This document shows positions 39,644 to 52,169 of a stretch of DNA of 64,000 bases, piece by piece. The notes beneath the pieces are model-generated. The model did no database searches. It saw nothing but the letters and a program-made list of their open reading frames with translations, and was not told where the DNA came from. The stretch covers positions 1 through 64,000 of the forward strand of contig JALQPE010000601.1 in NCBI GenBank assembly GCA_030407315.1, given 5' to 3'. Source of the DNA: Asparagopsis taxiformis. Taxonomy: Eukaryota; Rhodophyta; Florideophyceae; Bonnemaisoniales; Bonnemaisoniaceae. Each line of letters starts with the position of its first letter. The stretch's first letter is position 1. Made by a program: the position numbers and the translations under genes.

Positions 39644-42600
39644 GTGTGCTGCGAGGCGAAGTAATGGGAGTTTGTGTGTGAACTGGGCAGGTTTGAGTGA
39701 CTTCGTGAGTAGGTCAGCGGGGTTTTGTGTTGTGGATATGTGTGTTGGTGATATGAGGCCGTTCTGAACCTGCTCCCGGAGCCAGTGATACTTAACATCG
39801 ACATGGCGCGATCTAGGCGTGGGGTGTTTGGCCGTTGCAGATGTGATCGCTGCTGTGTTGTCGATGAAAAGGTCGACAGGTGTGTTGTCATGGCCCGGGA
39901 GGGAGGCTAAGAAGCCTACGATTGTTTGAATTAGCTGTGTTGTGTGAAAGGCAGCAGTGTATTCGGCTGCAAACGTAGAAGATGATACGTGCCGCTGTCG
40001 TTTAGATTGCCAGGCCACCGGCGAGCCGTTGTAGAAAATGACGGAACCAGTGGTGGAGCGACGAGTAGAGGGGCATGCTGCGAAGTCAGAGTCGGAATAC
40101 GCAGATAGAGTGGAGGTCAAGAGGCTGCTATAGTGTATACCAGTGGTAAGAGTGCCCTTTAGGTAGCGCAGAACACGTAGGCCTGCCTGCCAGTCGTGAG
40201 TCGTTGGTTTATGGGCAGATCGACCTAGATATCCGACAATGAACGCAATGTCTGGTCGAGTTGAATCGGCCAGGTATCGTAGTGATCCAATTAGGGCTTT
40301 GTAGTCGTGGCGTGATGTGTTGAGCGGTTTGGCAGAAGACTGGTTTGGGGAAAGGAGTTCTGATGCGATAGGAGAAGTGAAGGTCTTTGAGTCGCACATT
40401 CTGAATCGTTCGAGGAGGGAAGCTATGTAGCCAGGCTGTGAAATAGTGATTCCACTGTCGTCACGCTCAACTTTCCAACCAATTATGTGCTGAACTTGGC
40501 CTAAGTCTTGACTTTGTATTTTTCAGAGAGTCGGTCGCGGATATTGTTAGCTAGGGGTATGTGGTTAGTGATAACCAAGAAGTCATCGACTGTTATGACG
40601 AGGAGAACGAATTGGGACTTATCGTCCTCCGAGTGGGTAATGAATGAGCATGGGTCGGAGTTCAGTCGTTGGAAGTTGATAGAATGGAGGAAGTCAGCCA
40701 GGCCTTGGGTGAAAATCTTACAGGCTTGTTTGCACCCGTACATGTTTCCCGTCAGATGTGCTACATGATTTGGATACTTGAGTGAGCCGTCGAAACGGGG
40801 TGGTTGGTGGAGGTATATGTTGCGGTCTTCGGTAAATTTTTCGTGCAGAAAGGCGGATTCTAAATCCCAATGTAACACAGTGTAATTGTGTGCTGCTGCA
40901 AAGGCGAGAGCCGCACGGATAGTATCGCGATTCGCCACTGGGCTGGAGAGGTCTGTTGGATCGAAATGTAGACCGGCTACCTGCCGGTCTCCGCGTACTG
41001 TACAGCGGACTTTTCGGGAGATCGGGGTGCCATTTTCGTCGCGTTTTAATTTTAGCACGGTGGTGAATGGGAGCAGCTGGGTTCCTGGGGGAAGCTGGGA
41101 TTTGGGGATGAAGGTCAATGTACCACGCTGTTCCAGAGTGTCCAATTCCTTGTCCCATGCAAGTTGCCATTCAGTGGCATCCGGGGCTTCTCGAGCTGCC
41201 TTGAGTGATTTGGGCTCTGTATATGGCCGAGGGGGATGATGCTGTTGGTATCGGGAAGGGTACTGACGTTAGCAGTATGAATGGTGCTGACAGGGTCAGT
41301 TGCAGGATTATAGGGATGGAAATCAGCGATTCGGCATCGGGTTACTTTCTGTGTCGATGGATTGTATATGAAGTAGTGATAGTAATCGGAACGACCAATG
41401 TAATGGTGGAGGGCAGCTCGTGGCTGGAGCTTATTTCGCGGCGCAGGGTCGTATACGTATCCAGTCGTACCAAATGGAAGGATGGTGTGGATCTCAGGTT
41501 TGCAGTCGAACCATAGTGCAGCAGGAAGCTGTGCCGTTGCGCTATGAGGGTGTGGTTGTATGCGTCAGCTGCAGCTAACGCTGCATAGTCCCAGAGCTCG
41601 AGGGGGAGTCTGGAGGACAGCAGGGTCGTTCGTGCAGTATTCATTATGGTGCGATTGATTCGTTCTGCCAGCGAATTTTCCTGCGGGGTATGGGGAATCG
41701 TAGGGTTTTGTAGAAATGTGGTTATCTGAGTAGAACCTATTGAGGGCGTGAGTATAGAACTCACGGGCATTGTCGGATGTAAGCTGAGATATGCGATGGG
41801 GGGTAGCGCGATGGACATGGTCAATGTGAGGTTGAATGTTTCTGGCCGCTTCTGATTTTTGTCGGAGCACATACTATACGAAGGTATCGGCTCCCCTGGT
41901 CAAGGAAGGTTATGAAATGGAGGTTATTAGAGAGAGAGGGGATAGGCATGGGGCCACATATATCAATGTGTAGGTGAGAGCCGATGGGGTCGGTGCGCGG
42001 GTGGCGATGGAAGGGGGCAGCAGGCATTTTTCCCATCACGCAACCCGAACATGTAACTTCGGAGGTGTGCGGAGAAGGGTGTGGGGCAGGTCGTTGACTA
42101 ATTTATGTTCGCCATATGATGAAGTTTGGCCGGGTGAATGTGGTTTAGCTTGATGTGCCAATGATAATAGTCACGGAGGGTTGACGGAAGTGGGACTCGA
42201 ATTTTCGGAGGGGGGTGACTACGTCTTGCCAGGCGTCGCTTCTGCTTCGCTTTACGCGGTTTTTTGTGGATATTGCTGTGACGGAATGGTGGTGGTTTAC
42301 AGAGGGGTGCTCTTGGCAGTCGAGGTGGGTTCGGAGTGGGTAGGTTGCTCTTGCCACGTTTGGGATTTTTAGTACGCTTATCCTTGATGGGGAAGGAGCG
42401 AGCAGCATTGCTGGCGGAAGTGTGAGTAGTGCAGGAAAGTGAATAAGGAGTGGTCTGGTAGAGGCCTTTGGAGGTTTTTTGGAACTGTGGCCAGTATGGA
42501 CTCAGGTGGGGAGGAGCAGAGGGTGAAGTGATGTAAGCACAGTCATTTGTGAATATGACGTCATGCGTTTTAGTAAGCTGTCCTACGGAAAGTAGGTTTG

Positions 42601-42739
42601 TGCTTAATGAAGGTGCAACAACAGCAGTATGCTGAGTTAAGGTGCTTTTGTCGGACAAAGATAGGGTGACTGTGTCACGATGGGTTGTTCGAGACGCATG
42701 TCCGTCTGCAGTGACGGTCTTGGATTTGTGATTTTTCAT
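39626..42739 (-). pseudogene. Copia pol of the split element (integrase, RT, RNase H), several breaks
   Basis: Minus-strand frames in order: protease/integrase spacer with LSTNLLSVGQLTKTHDVIF (42739-42098), integrase zinc and catalytic regions (HIKLNHIHPAKLHHM, IDICGPMPI, QENSLAERINRTI), RT (41145-40501: RCTVRGDRQVAGLHFDPTDL, LHWDLESAFLHEKF, VITVDDFLVI) and RNase H (40399-39626: AYSDSDFAACPSTRR, FIDNTAAITSATAKHPTP). One-base shifts and a stop after the RT motif YKVKT break the frame at four or more places. The sister copy at 57150-60300 is nearly identical but carries partly different breaks, so the family was intact before both copies decayed. Confidence 0.85.
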
Positions 42740-43172
42740 TCCTGGGAGGGCCCGAGTTAGGTGAGTGGGTTAGCGCCGGAGTCTAGTATGAAGGTTTGAG
42801 GCTCATGGGCACTTACATTGTCAGACGAGTCGTTTTCAAACTCTTCGCTGAAATGTTGTTGATATGGGTCTGTAGTAACTGCAAGAGCACGAACGGATTT
42901 GTGAGGCTTCTCTTTCCTTTCGTGGCGGCTAAGAAAGAACTGTCTGGCTCTGCAGTTTTCCGTGGTGTGGTGTGGGCTGCCATGGAATTTGCACCAGGGA
43001 CCTCTGTAGTTTTTCGGTGGTAGTATGTTATTGTCCGGCCGGAATTTTTGTGTGTAGCGTTGTTCGGCTGGGTGTCGCTGACTAGCGGGGGAGCGGCGGG
43101 AGCGGTGGGGGTTTGTGAAAATTCGTGGCGCCAGAGAGGTATGGGAAGCGGGCGAGGCTTGTTGGGCAACGT
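42740..43172 (-). pseudogene. Copia gag 3' half (left of the insertion)
   Basis: The minus strand reads gag/nucleocapsid and protease-border sequence (NKPRPLPIPLWRHEFSQTPT, SGRTITYYHRKTTEVPGANS, NPFVLLQLLQTHINNISAKS). It matches 56775-57190 of the sister element. It stops abruptly at TTGGGCAACGT (43162-43172) where the 11.4-kb element begins. Confidence 0.75.
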
Positions 43173-43405
43173 CCTGTGTTCTCGGAAATGGACGCGGACG
43201 TCCACAACCTCTAGTACACCTAGTATTACTAGGCGGACGTCCATGTTCTCCAGTATTTTTGGATGTCCGCCTAGAACCGGACGTCCATGCGGTCTAGTAC
43301 GTCTAGTATTACTAGGGCGACATTCATTGTTTCTAGTACCACGGATGTCCCCCTCGGGATGGACTTCCGCCATGTCTATGTCCACCTAGGACGGGCGCCG
43401 GTTCA
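43173..43405. repeat. Left terminal and subterminal repeats of the 11.4-kb element
   Basis: After the terminal CCTGTGTTCTCGG come several GGACGTCC or GGATGTCC motifs, with TCTAGTACACCTAGTATTAC TAGG and TCTAGTACGTCTAGTATTAC TAGG as a direct repeat. Dense short subterminal repeats near the ends are typical transposase-binding architecture in CACTA and hAT elements. Confidence 0.65.
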
Positions 43406-44599
43406 GAAATTCAAAAATTCGAGCCCAGAAATTTCTGCCGCCGTGCTCGACATGGATGTCGCATCCCATCCGGCACCACTCTATTTTTCCTTGTCGGTCG
43501 ACTCCAATTTTGTCTTTATTTTTCATCCTCTCGCTCACACCCCCTTCCAGTTGGTGCTCCCTCCTCCGTACTGTACCTCAAACACCCCAATACACTCTAG
43601 CACGCATTTTTAGCTACCTATCCCCGCTTCCACGGTGCACACCTCCATTCCTACCTACTTTTCTGCTCTACCGTACAGATTTCGTATAACCAGTCCTCAT
43701 ACTACCTCAGAATAGGCAAAAACACCCCCTATCCCCTCGACCATGCTCTCCCCCATCACCTTGAGCACGTATTGTTCTTCAATACCCTCTCTCCTCTACC
43801 TTCAACCCCTCTCCTTCGCCCTCTCCACAAACTTCCCCTGCAGCTTACTCTTCGACCTGCTCCACCCTCCCTCCCTCACCTGCTCCATGCCCCCCGCCAT
43901 CCGCATCTTCGATACCGTATACACCACCACACCACCACCACCACCACCACCGGCCACGCTCCCGCTCGCTCCCCCGCCGTCTCCCCAGAAACCTCCCCGC
44001 TCTGAACACATATCAACCCCCACTTCGCACCCATCCTCCCACTCCCTCCCTCCCCAATACAATAACCCTCTTCTTCTCCATCACATCCCCACTCACCACA
44101 GCCAGAACAGACGCCACCCCCCCATCTTCCACCTCTTTCTCCTCACTTTCCTAAAACCCACCTCCTCTCGGGCCTTCAACCGCACCCTCCTACGGTCCCA
44201 CCTAAACACCTCCTCCGCCCTCACTACCCCAACACCCCGCAGCGTCTCCCAAATCCCCATAATATGATTGTCGGCACTCCTCTCCGAATCACACTCCATT
44301 CTAAACCCGCACTCCGTACATTTCACCTCCCCTGTACCATCCCAAGATTGCATCCCTCCAGAGAACACATCCTCATACCACAGAAGAATTTTCTTCCTCT
44401 CATACCTCATCCTTGAAACCTCCATCTGCTCCATGTATTTCGATGTAAATATTTTCTCCACTATGCAATCTCAAAACATGTATGAGCCTATGCCTTTCCG
44501 CTTTGTCACCCCTGAATATTTGTATTCATGTATTCATAAAATAGAGCCACCCACATCCCATCCCGTTCTGCAAGCTTTACAAACTAGACGCATACCTCC
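43406..44599. other. Strand-biased region with doubtful open frames
   Basis: The plus strand is C/T-rich and G-poor, with a (CCA)n run near 43925-43955. On the minus strand, 44461-44093 reads a basic protein with VKCTECGFRMECDSERSADN HIMG, which has a Cys-x2-Cys and a His but no full BED or C2H2 finger. 44062-43802 reads a Gly-rich stretch. These could be remains of a DNA-binding protein of the element. A plus-strand frame (43743-44267) is proline-rich and probably a shadow. I do not call a gene. Confidence 0.3.
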
Positions 44600-46847
44600 A
44601 CAACTATACAACAACACTACTCGCTATTTCAGACGACGCGGTACACAAACTAGCGTAGTCTCAACCTTCCGTGACGCCTTCCTGATGCGTACAAGTGCGA
44701 AACACGTCAGACTACTACTACTACAATTAGTATATCAGAAGTGACTGCTGGAATTTTCGGCACAGGAGATGCCGGGCCACCAAATGGACTTTTCGGAAAT
44801 TTTAGAATTTCTGGGCTGGCCAGCAGTGCAATCGAGCTGGACATCCACCGGACGTCCATTTCAGGTTGGTCGTGAGAGAGTGGGGCGGGACAATGATGGA
44901 ACAAGGACCAAGACCTGTCCCTGGCGTATTGAGCCTGAAATTGACCCTTCGTAAACGCCCATTTAGCCTTACAGTTGGTGCTTACAGACGCCAGTGATGA
45001 CCCCGCTCGGGGCGGCGGCCGGTTCCGGCTTACAGTTAGTGCTTACAGACGCCAGTGATGACCCCGCTCGGGGCGGCGGTCGGTGCCTGGGGCCGTTGTG
45101 GCCAAATTAGACACCGTGATTTGAATTGAAATTTGGGCTATTCTCAAAAACATGCACATGTGAACATGTTTTTGAGATGGGGGTCTGCCGTACGGCACAA
45201 TCGACCCGCCCAAATCGATATAATTTCACAATATTTTTCTGCCCGAAATTTTAGAATTTCTGGGCTCGCCAGCAATGCAATTGAGCCGGACATCCACCAG
45301 ACGTCCATTCTGGTTTGTTCGTATGCTGCTCACATCTACGCATTACAGCAACCACGCAGGCGGGCCCACTGCTCATACGAAGTGCACGTAGCATGTGCAG
45401 CATGATGGATGAGTAGTGTTTGTCGTGAGAAAGTGGGGTGGGAGCATGTCGAAACAAGGACCAAAACTTCGCCCTGGCGTATTGAGGCTGAGCTTGGAAT
45501 CGATCCTTCGTGAGATGTGGCTTTGCTTACAGTTGGTGCTTACAGAAGCCAGCGATGGCCCCGCTCGGGGCGTCGGATGGCTTCTTCTGGGGCCGTTGTG
45601 GTCAGATTAGACACCTTGATTTGAATTGAATTTTGAGCCATTCTCAAAAACATGCACATGTGAACATGTTTTTGAGATGGGGGTGTGCCGTACGGCACTT
45701 TCGACCGCCCAAATCGATATAATTTTGCAATTTTTTTTCTGACTGAAATTTTAGAATTTCTGGGCTCGCCAGCAATGCAATTGAGATGGACATTCACCGG
45801 ACGTCCATTTCAGGTTGGTCGAGTATTGCACATGGATACAGTTTTGCAGCTATTTCTCAGCCCAACATTTTAGAATTTCAGGGCTGACCAACAATGTAAC
45901 CGAGCCGGACTTCCACTGGACGTCCATTTCAAGTTAGGCTAGTGCTGCACATTTGCTCGCATCGCAGCAACTAAGCAAGTGTTGACAGCACCGAGATGCC
46001 ATGCAGACAAGGGGGAATCGGCTGCAAACGGCTTCCCTGGTCGGCGGCTGGATGTCTGGATGTGAATGGCTGCAAGCATGGAAATCTTGCTACCGCACGG
46101 CGCATACACACTGCAGCAGCACATCACTGACGCATGCGAAAGTTGGGTGCTGCAGTGCGTGGTTGTTTGTGTGTTTGTGTCTTTGTGTGTGTATGACGAA
46201 CCTTGTGGTATCCCTAGGCGTGCACTGGTACAAAAAGTTTGGACTGCCCCATCGGTCGTACTTTGGCGCATTTACATGCATCGGAGAACGACCAAGGAGG
46301 TAGAGCAGCAATCGCTGTTGGCTGAGCGTCCAAACTGGAGGGCTTGGGGCAATGTTTCTATAGCAGTCATTTATAGGACGCCCACCGTTGATGACTGAGA
46401 TCCACGGTGGGTTTAGTATTCATGGTGTTGTCCTGCATTGGCGGACGTCGAAGACGAGTACTTCCAGTGAGCGTCCAAGGTGAACAGCTCAGCAGAGGAT
46501 TATGATGTGGATGTGAAGGCATGGGTGAGGCCAGCAGGAACGTTTCTGCAAGATGGGCGTGAGTGGGTAAGTGAGCGGGAGGGGCCGCTCGGGGCGCTTG
46601 GTAGCTTCTGGGGCCGTTGTGGCCAAATTAGAATCAAGCCTATGTCCGGCGGACGTCCTTAATTGCTTTATTTTTTGGGCTATTCTCAAAAACATGCACA
46701 TGTGAACATGTTTTTGAGATGGGGTGTGCCGTACGGCACTTTCGACGACGCCCAAATCGATGTATTTTTGCATTTTTTTCTGACTGAAATTTTAGAATTT
46801 CTGGGCTCGCCAGCAATGCAATTGCGCTGGTCATTCACCGGACGTCC
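44600..46847. repeat. Left arm of the internal 2.2-kb inverted repeat
   Basis: Closely matches the reverse complement of 49463-51645 throughout, with the outermost match at CTATACAACAA and ACTCGCTAT (44600-44630). It holds three copies of a module: the 34-bp hairpin CTCAAAAACATG...CATGTTTTTGAG, the palindrome GCCGTACGGC and GCTCGCCAGCAATGCAATTG followed by an ACCGGACGTCC motif. Modules lie near 45115-45310, 45605-45815 and 46640-46847. A 57-bp direct repeat with CCCCGCTCGGGGCGGCGG lies at 44965-45083. Confidence 0.8.
45143..45196. other. Representative palindrome module in the inverted-repeat arm
   Basis: A perfect 12-bp stem (CTCAAAAACATG / CATGTTTTTGAG) at 45143-45176 is followed by the 10-bp palindrome GCCGTACGGC at 45187-45196. 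The pair recurs five more times (near 45643, 46685, 49595, 50640 and 51132) with the stem almost unchanged while flanking bases vary. Confidence 0.75.
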
Positions 46848-46863
46848 ATTTCCATTTCAGATC

Positions 46864-46998
46864 TACTGGTTGCACTAGGCCTGAAAGTGTTTCTGGATAG
46901 GGCCGAATAACGACCTGGGCAGCACGCACTGCGTAAGATGATCTGTGTTATGCAGACTGCAAGGATTTCTATGGTGATTCTGGCTGGGGAATGTGGTA
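46864..46998 (+). pseudogene. TIR-domain fragment in the centre of the 11.4-kb element
   Basis: The frame reads LLVALGLKVFLDRAE, a TAA stop, RPGQHALRKMICVMQTARIS and MVILAGECG. This aligns with LFDALVANGLKVFLNKRELH, PGQNAPQKMDGAMETARIAV and VILSPQFAG of the NLR TIR domain (betaB through betaC). It begins 17 bp inside the left arm. The rest of the TIR domain was not found nearby. It is host gene DNA inside a mobile element. Confidence 0.7.
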
Positions 46999-49462
46999 AG
47001 CTTGATTGTTGCGTGGCTTTGTATCTCCTTGCCTGCCATTTTGCTTGGATATTTACACGAGCGATCAAACCGAAGACGCCGACTCGGCACAACTACCAAC
47101 TCTCCTAGCTTCGAGTCAGCGCCATCTAATTGCAACTTGTGACACTCAAGACGAATACGTTGTGCTGATCTCTGCAATGAAAATTGAGTTAGTGCTGCAG
47201 TTCTTTTGGTCGATGCCAATATGCAGGGATACTGTTTACACCTTTTGGGAGTCAAGAAGTTCTCGGATTGCAAATCAAATCAGATCATGGTAGAATATCT
47301 GACTTTTCTCTCTTCCCTTCACCACATCTGCATCCGGAGCTGAGCCAAGCTGAGCTGGAGGAACCCGGCCGCTGACCCCTGTCATTCTCATAAAAATCTT
47401 TAATGCATACTATTCGTGTATGGTAATGTAAGTGCTAATGAAAATGTATACAAGTCTAGAATAAACGTTGCAGTGGTTCTTTGTAGCTATCGATACTTGC
47501 TAAAAATCTGTAGCTTTTGCTTCTCGCATGGACGAGTTGCAGTCTTTGTGTTTGTTTCATTTCTGCCACAAACGAGAGGCAATCAGGGTCTGTGTTCAAA
47601 TAGAGAATGATTTAATATATGCGCTCATTGCCGTCGTAGATACTTTTAACAATGGCCAGTACGTTTCTCTCGGCCGCCGCCGGGTACGGTCGGACTGAAA
47701 GATCGGGGAGATGTGTGGAGAGTAGTGTTTGGATAGAGACGAACGTTGCGATGGATGGAATGGTGATGATTTCATGCTGAAGCGATGGGAGATGGATGGA
47801 TATGGTTGAATGAAATCTAGTATTCCGAGGAGGCCTTTTCTCGAGGAAGAGGCATTATATTCTCACAAAGCATGTAGATACTGGTTTCCAGTTTGGTATG
47901 CTATTGTAGCTCAATTCACATCTTATCTACACGTACGTATGGAGAGAGATCCAAGTGTGCGTGGCACAGTCCAACGGTGAAACAACGCAGTATGAAACTA
48001 CCACAGATAAGGCGGCGTACAAAATCCTCGACTCAAGGCAGCTCTCAGGCTTTCGTGAGCACCGACTTCGTTCCACCAAGATGTTGCGGAAATATGTGCT
48101 GGTCTAACTTGATACGACCATTGGACAGTTTTGCTCTCTAAGCAATGAGCGAAAAATCAATGATTGCGCGTGTCGTCGGTACGGTCTTGTAATGTTGGCT
48201 CAACCAATAACATCTAACGTTGAGTTATCCACCCTCCGCCGTGTCGCGTCGTAAATTTGCACAGAAAATTTGTTTCAAATCTTTGCTCCAATTATCAGCT
48301 CAAATACGGCATTGATCTCCAGCTTCATCTGGACAGAAACACCGATCGCTCGATGTCTGTCTCAAATAACCGCAGTCAAACGCCATGCGGAAAGTTTCAT
48401 CGCTTCCCGTTGCGACTGAATCTGCAAACGCCACACAAAAATTTGCCCTTTCCGCGTCCGGAACGAACGCCGACTACATGTCGTCAGGTTCCTGATCGAC
48501 TGGATCGATGGAGCTTGCTCTGCAGGAGAGCAGGACAGGCGGTTTGTTATGCCTGGACAATTTCCATACCGATCTCCCTTCTTGAGTGCAAAATTACGAG
48601 TCTAGAAATTGACCTGCATCGGCTGCTGTATCACATCTGTGCTAAGGATTGATGATACCCGTACCGCTGAGAAATTGCAGCTCTGGTAACGTGGGATGAT
48701 GTGCTGAACACGCAGAACGCTGATCCATAACGGGACTGCTTCATAGGCATAGTACGGAATGTATTGAGACAGCCCAAGCGAATTCAGGAGGGAGCACCAG
48801 GGCAGTGCGCGGTGACTCAGCAGATACCAGTGGTGAGTGGTCTAAATGGGGCTACACACGAGTTTGTCAATGAACAGTCTAGTTTAGTTTGGAAATGTTT
48901 CGGATGGATGGTATGTTGTAAATGTCGACAGATTTGAGGAAGCGATAGAAGCAATCAGCACCGTGTAGTTGCATCAAGCTTTAGTGGCCATTGCTAGAGA
49001 ACTTTCTCCAATGCCCTTATTGCAGGATGGGCAGAAACCCGGCCGGCTTCGAGATTGAAGAATTCATTGCGCAGATTGAATGAATGCAATTGACGGAGAA
49101 TGCAGAAGTATACAATGGTATCGTTTTGCAGGGTGACGTAGGGGAAACATGTTGGGCTTGTTGGAAATGCTGAGAGCGATGATGAGATCCAGTCGTTTCC
49201 GTCGTAGATGGCAGTGCTTATTTTCTGCACGGCTAGCTTGTCTGCTGGGCGACTGGGCGGTATTGGCGTACGATGAAGCGGGACTGGTGGTGTTTAAATG
49301 ACATTTTTTGTTTGAAGATGGATGTATGTGTGCGACTAGAATGTAGTAAGAGCATGAAAATGTTTATGTTTGATGGGCGTCGCATGTTGGGGGACTTTAT
49401 GTCGTGTGGGGCAATAATGTCTCAGGTATTTGAAGCAGACAGCAATCGCTTGAGCGCATATA
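46999..49462. other. Centre of the 11.4-kb element, otherwise unrecognised
   Basis: A 131-codon plus-strand frame (48257-48652) and a 78-codon minus-strand frame (49230-48994) have no recognised domain. The sequence ACGTTGTGCTGATCTCTGCA near 47160 and the following CTGCAGTTCTTTTGG may be further host gene debris. The composition resembles the host spacers more than the arms, which suggests captured host DNA. Confidence 0.3.
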
Positions 49463-51645
49463 GACGTCCGGTGAATGACCAGCGCAATTGCATTGCTGGC
49501 GAGCCCAGAAATCTAAATTTCAGTCAGAAAAAAAATGCAAAAATACATCGATTTGGGCGGTCGAAAGTGCCGTACGGCACACCCCCATCTCAAAAACATG
49601 TTCACATGTGCATGTTTTTGAGAATAGCCCAAAAAATAAAGCAATTCAGGACGTCCGCCGGACATAGGCTTGATTCTAATTTGGCCACAACGGCCCCAGA
49701 AGCTACCAAGCGCCCCGAGCGGCCCCTCCCCGCTCACTTACCCACTCACGCCCATCTTGCAGAAACGTTCCTGCTGGCCTCATCCATGCCTTCACATCCA
49801 CATCATAATCCTCTGCTGAGCTGTTCACCTTGGACGCTCACTGGAAGTACTCGTCTTCGACGTCCGCCAATGCAGGACAACACCATGAATACTAACCCAC
49901 CGTGGATCTCAGTCATCAACGGTGGGCGTCCTATAAATGACTGCTATAGAACCATTGCCCCAAGCCCTCCAGTTTGGACGCTCAGCCAACAGCGATTGCT
50001 GCTCTACCTCCTTGGTCGTTCTCCGATGCATGTAAATGCGCCAAAGTACGACCGATGGGGCAGTCCAAACTTTTTGTACCAGTGCACGCCTAGGGATACC
50101 ACAAGGTTCGTCATACACACACACACAGACACAAACACACAAACAACCACGCACTGCAGCACCCAACTTTCGCATGCGTCAGTGATGTCACTGGTGCTGC
50201 TGCAGTATGTATGCGCTGTGCGGTAGCAAGATTTCCATGCTTGCAGCCATTCACATCCAGACATCCAGCCGCCGACCAGGGAAGCCGTTTGCAGCCGATT
50301 CCCCCTTGTCTGCATGGCATCTCGGTGCTGTCAACACTTGCTTAGTTGCTGCGATGCGAGAAAATGTGCAGCACTAGCCTAACTTGAAATGGACGTCCAG
50401 TGGAAGTCCGGCTCGGTTACATTGCTGGTCAGCCCTGAAATTCTAAAATGTTGGGCTGAGAAATAGCTGCAAAACTGTATCCATGTGCAATACTCGACCA
50501 ACCTGAAATGGACGTCCGGTGAATGTCCAGCTCAATTGCATTGCTGGTGAGCCCAGAAATTCTAAAATTTCAGGGCAGAAAAAAATTTGCAAAATCATCG
50601 ATTTGGGCGGTCGATTGTGCCGTACGGCACACCCCCATCTCAAAACATGTTCACATGTGCATGTTTTTGAGAATGGCTCAAAATTCAATTCAAATCAAGG
50701 TGTCTAATCTGGCCACAACGGCCCCCGAAGCCATCCGACGCCCCGAGCGGGGCATCGCTGGCTTCTGTAAGCACCAACTGTAAGCAAAGCCACATCTCAC
50801 GAAGGATCGATTCCAGGCTCAGGCTCAATACGCCAGGACGAAGTTTTGGTCCTTGTTTCGACATGCTCCCACCCCCACTTTCTCACGACAAACACTGCTC
50901 ATCCATCATGCTGCACATGCTACGTGCACTTCGTATGAGCAGTGGGCCCGCCTGCGTGGTTGCTGTAATGCGTAGATGTGAGCAGCATACGAACAACCCA
51001 GAATGGACGTCCGGTGGATGTCCGGCTCAATTGCATTGCTGGCGAGCCCAGAATTCTAAAATTTCGGGCAGAAAAAAATTGTGAAAAATATCGATTTGGG
51101 CGGGTCGATTGTGCCGTACGGCAGACCCCCATCTCAAAAACATGTTCACATGTGCATGTTTTTGAGAATAGCCCAAATTTCAATTCAAATCAAGGTGTCT
51201 AATTTGGCCACAACGGCCCCAGGAACCGGCTGCCGCCCCGACCGGGGTCATCACTGGCTTCTGTAAGCACCAACTGTAAGCCAAAATCGCGTCTTACGAA
51301 GGGTCGATTTCAGGCTCAACACGTCAGGGACAGGTCTTGGTCCTTGTTTCATCATGGTCCCCGCCCTACTCTCTCACGATCAACCTGAAATGGACGTCCG
51401 GTGGATGTCCAGCTCGATTGCATTGCTGGCCAGCCCAGAAATTCTAAAATTTCCAAAAATCAATTTGGTGGCTCAGCATCTTCTGTGCAGAAAACTCTCG
51501 CACTCATTTCTGATATACGTTTTGACGTGTTTTTTACTTTTAAGCATCAGGAAAGGCGTTACGGAAAATTGGGACTACGCCACTTGTGAGCCGCGTCGTC
51601 TGAGATAGCGAGTAGAGTTTGTTGTATAGTATTTATATTGTATTC
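49463..51645. repeat. Right arm of the internal 2.2-kb inverted repeat
   Basis: Reverse-complement match of 44600-46847, including three palindrome modules near 49470-49690, 50510-50720 and 51010-51225, and the outer ATAGCGAGTAGAG and TTGTATAG motifs near 51605-51640. The two arms differ by scattered substitutions and small indels, so they are not a recent perfect palindrome. Confidence 0.8.
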
Positions 51646-52169
51646 CAAATGTGCGTTCGAGACCTCGTTTGTAATGTTCTCGTGTTTTTGTGGGTATCAG
51701 TTTTGTGCTCACTTCTGGCAGCCCAATGGTGGAATGTGCCTGAGCGATCAATCATCACCGCTAGGTCACACATTTTGCTGGCAACGTGCGCTTGGAAGGA
51801 CGAATGACCGCCGTGGGAGATGGATTTTCAATTAATTCATTTGAAATAATAAAATTATATTAACTGCGAACTTCATGGAATAAGTTTGTGCTTTACAGTG
51901 GATATTACAGGGATCATTTAAGGGAAGCAAATGGATTGTGATATATATGATTATACCATTCCGATGTTCTCGATCCGGATCTCATCATTCGGGAGTTCAG
52001 AGACCATGGCTTGGGCCATTATTAATCTCAATACCGGCGATGATATGGAGTATGCACAGCAGGACTTAAGCTGACGTTGAAAGCTGTCCAGTCGACGCCG
52101 CAGGTTAACCTGTGGAATTCCACTTCTCCGCCGTCACTGGCTGAGGTTCTTTGGTCGTGTTTCCTTTGT
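51646..52169. other. No recognised feature
   Basis: A+T-rich sequence between the right arm and the micro-exon-like array. It includes AATTAATTCATTTGAAATAA near 51830. No repeat or gene recognised. Confidence 0.4.

Noticed and set aside
43743..44267. A proline-rich 174-codon protein in the 11.4-kb element
   Set aside because: The plus strand is C/T-rich and G-poor, which opens such frames by composition alone; a (CCA)n run accounts for the proline tract.
48994..49230. A 78-codon minus-strand frame as a further NLR fragment
   Set aside because: I could not align it with any part of the NLR protein; no shared motif beyond chance.
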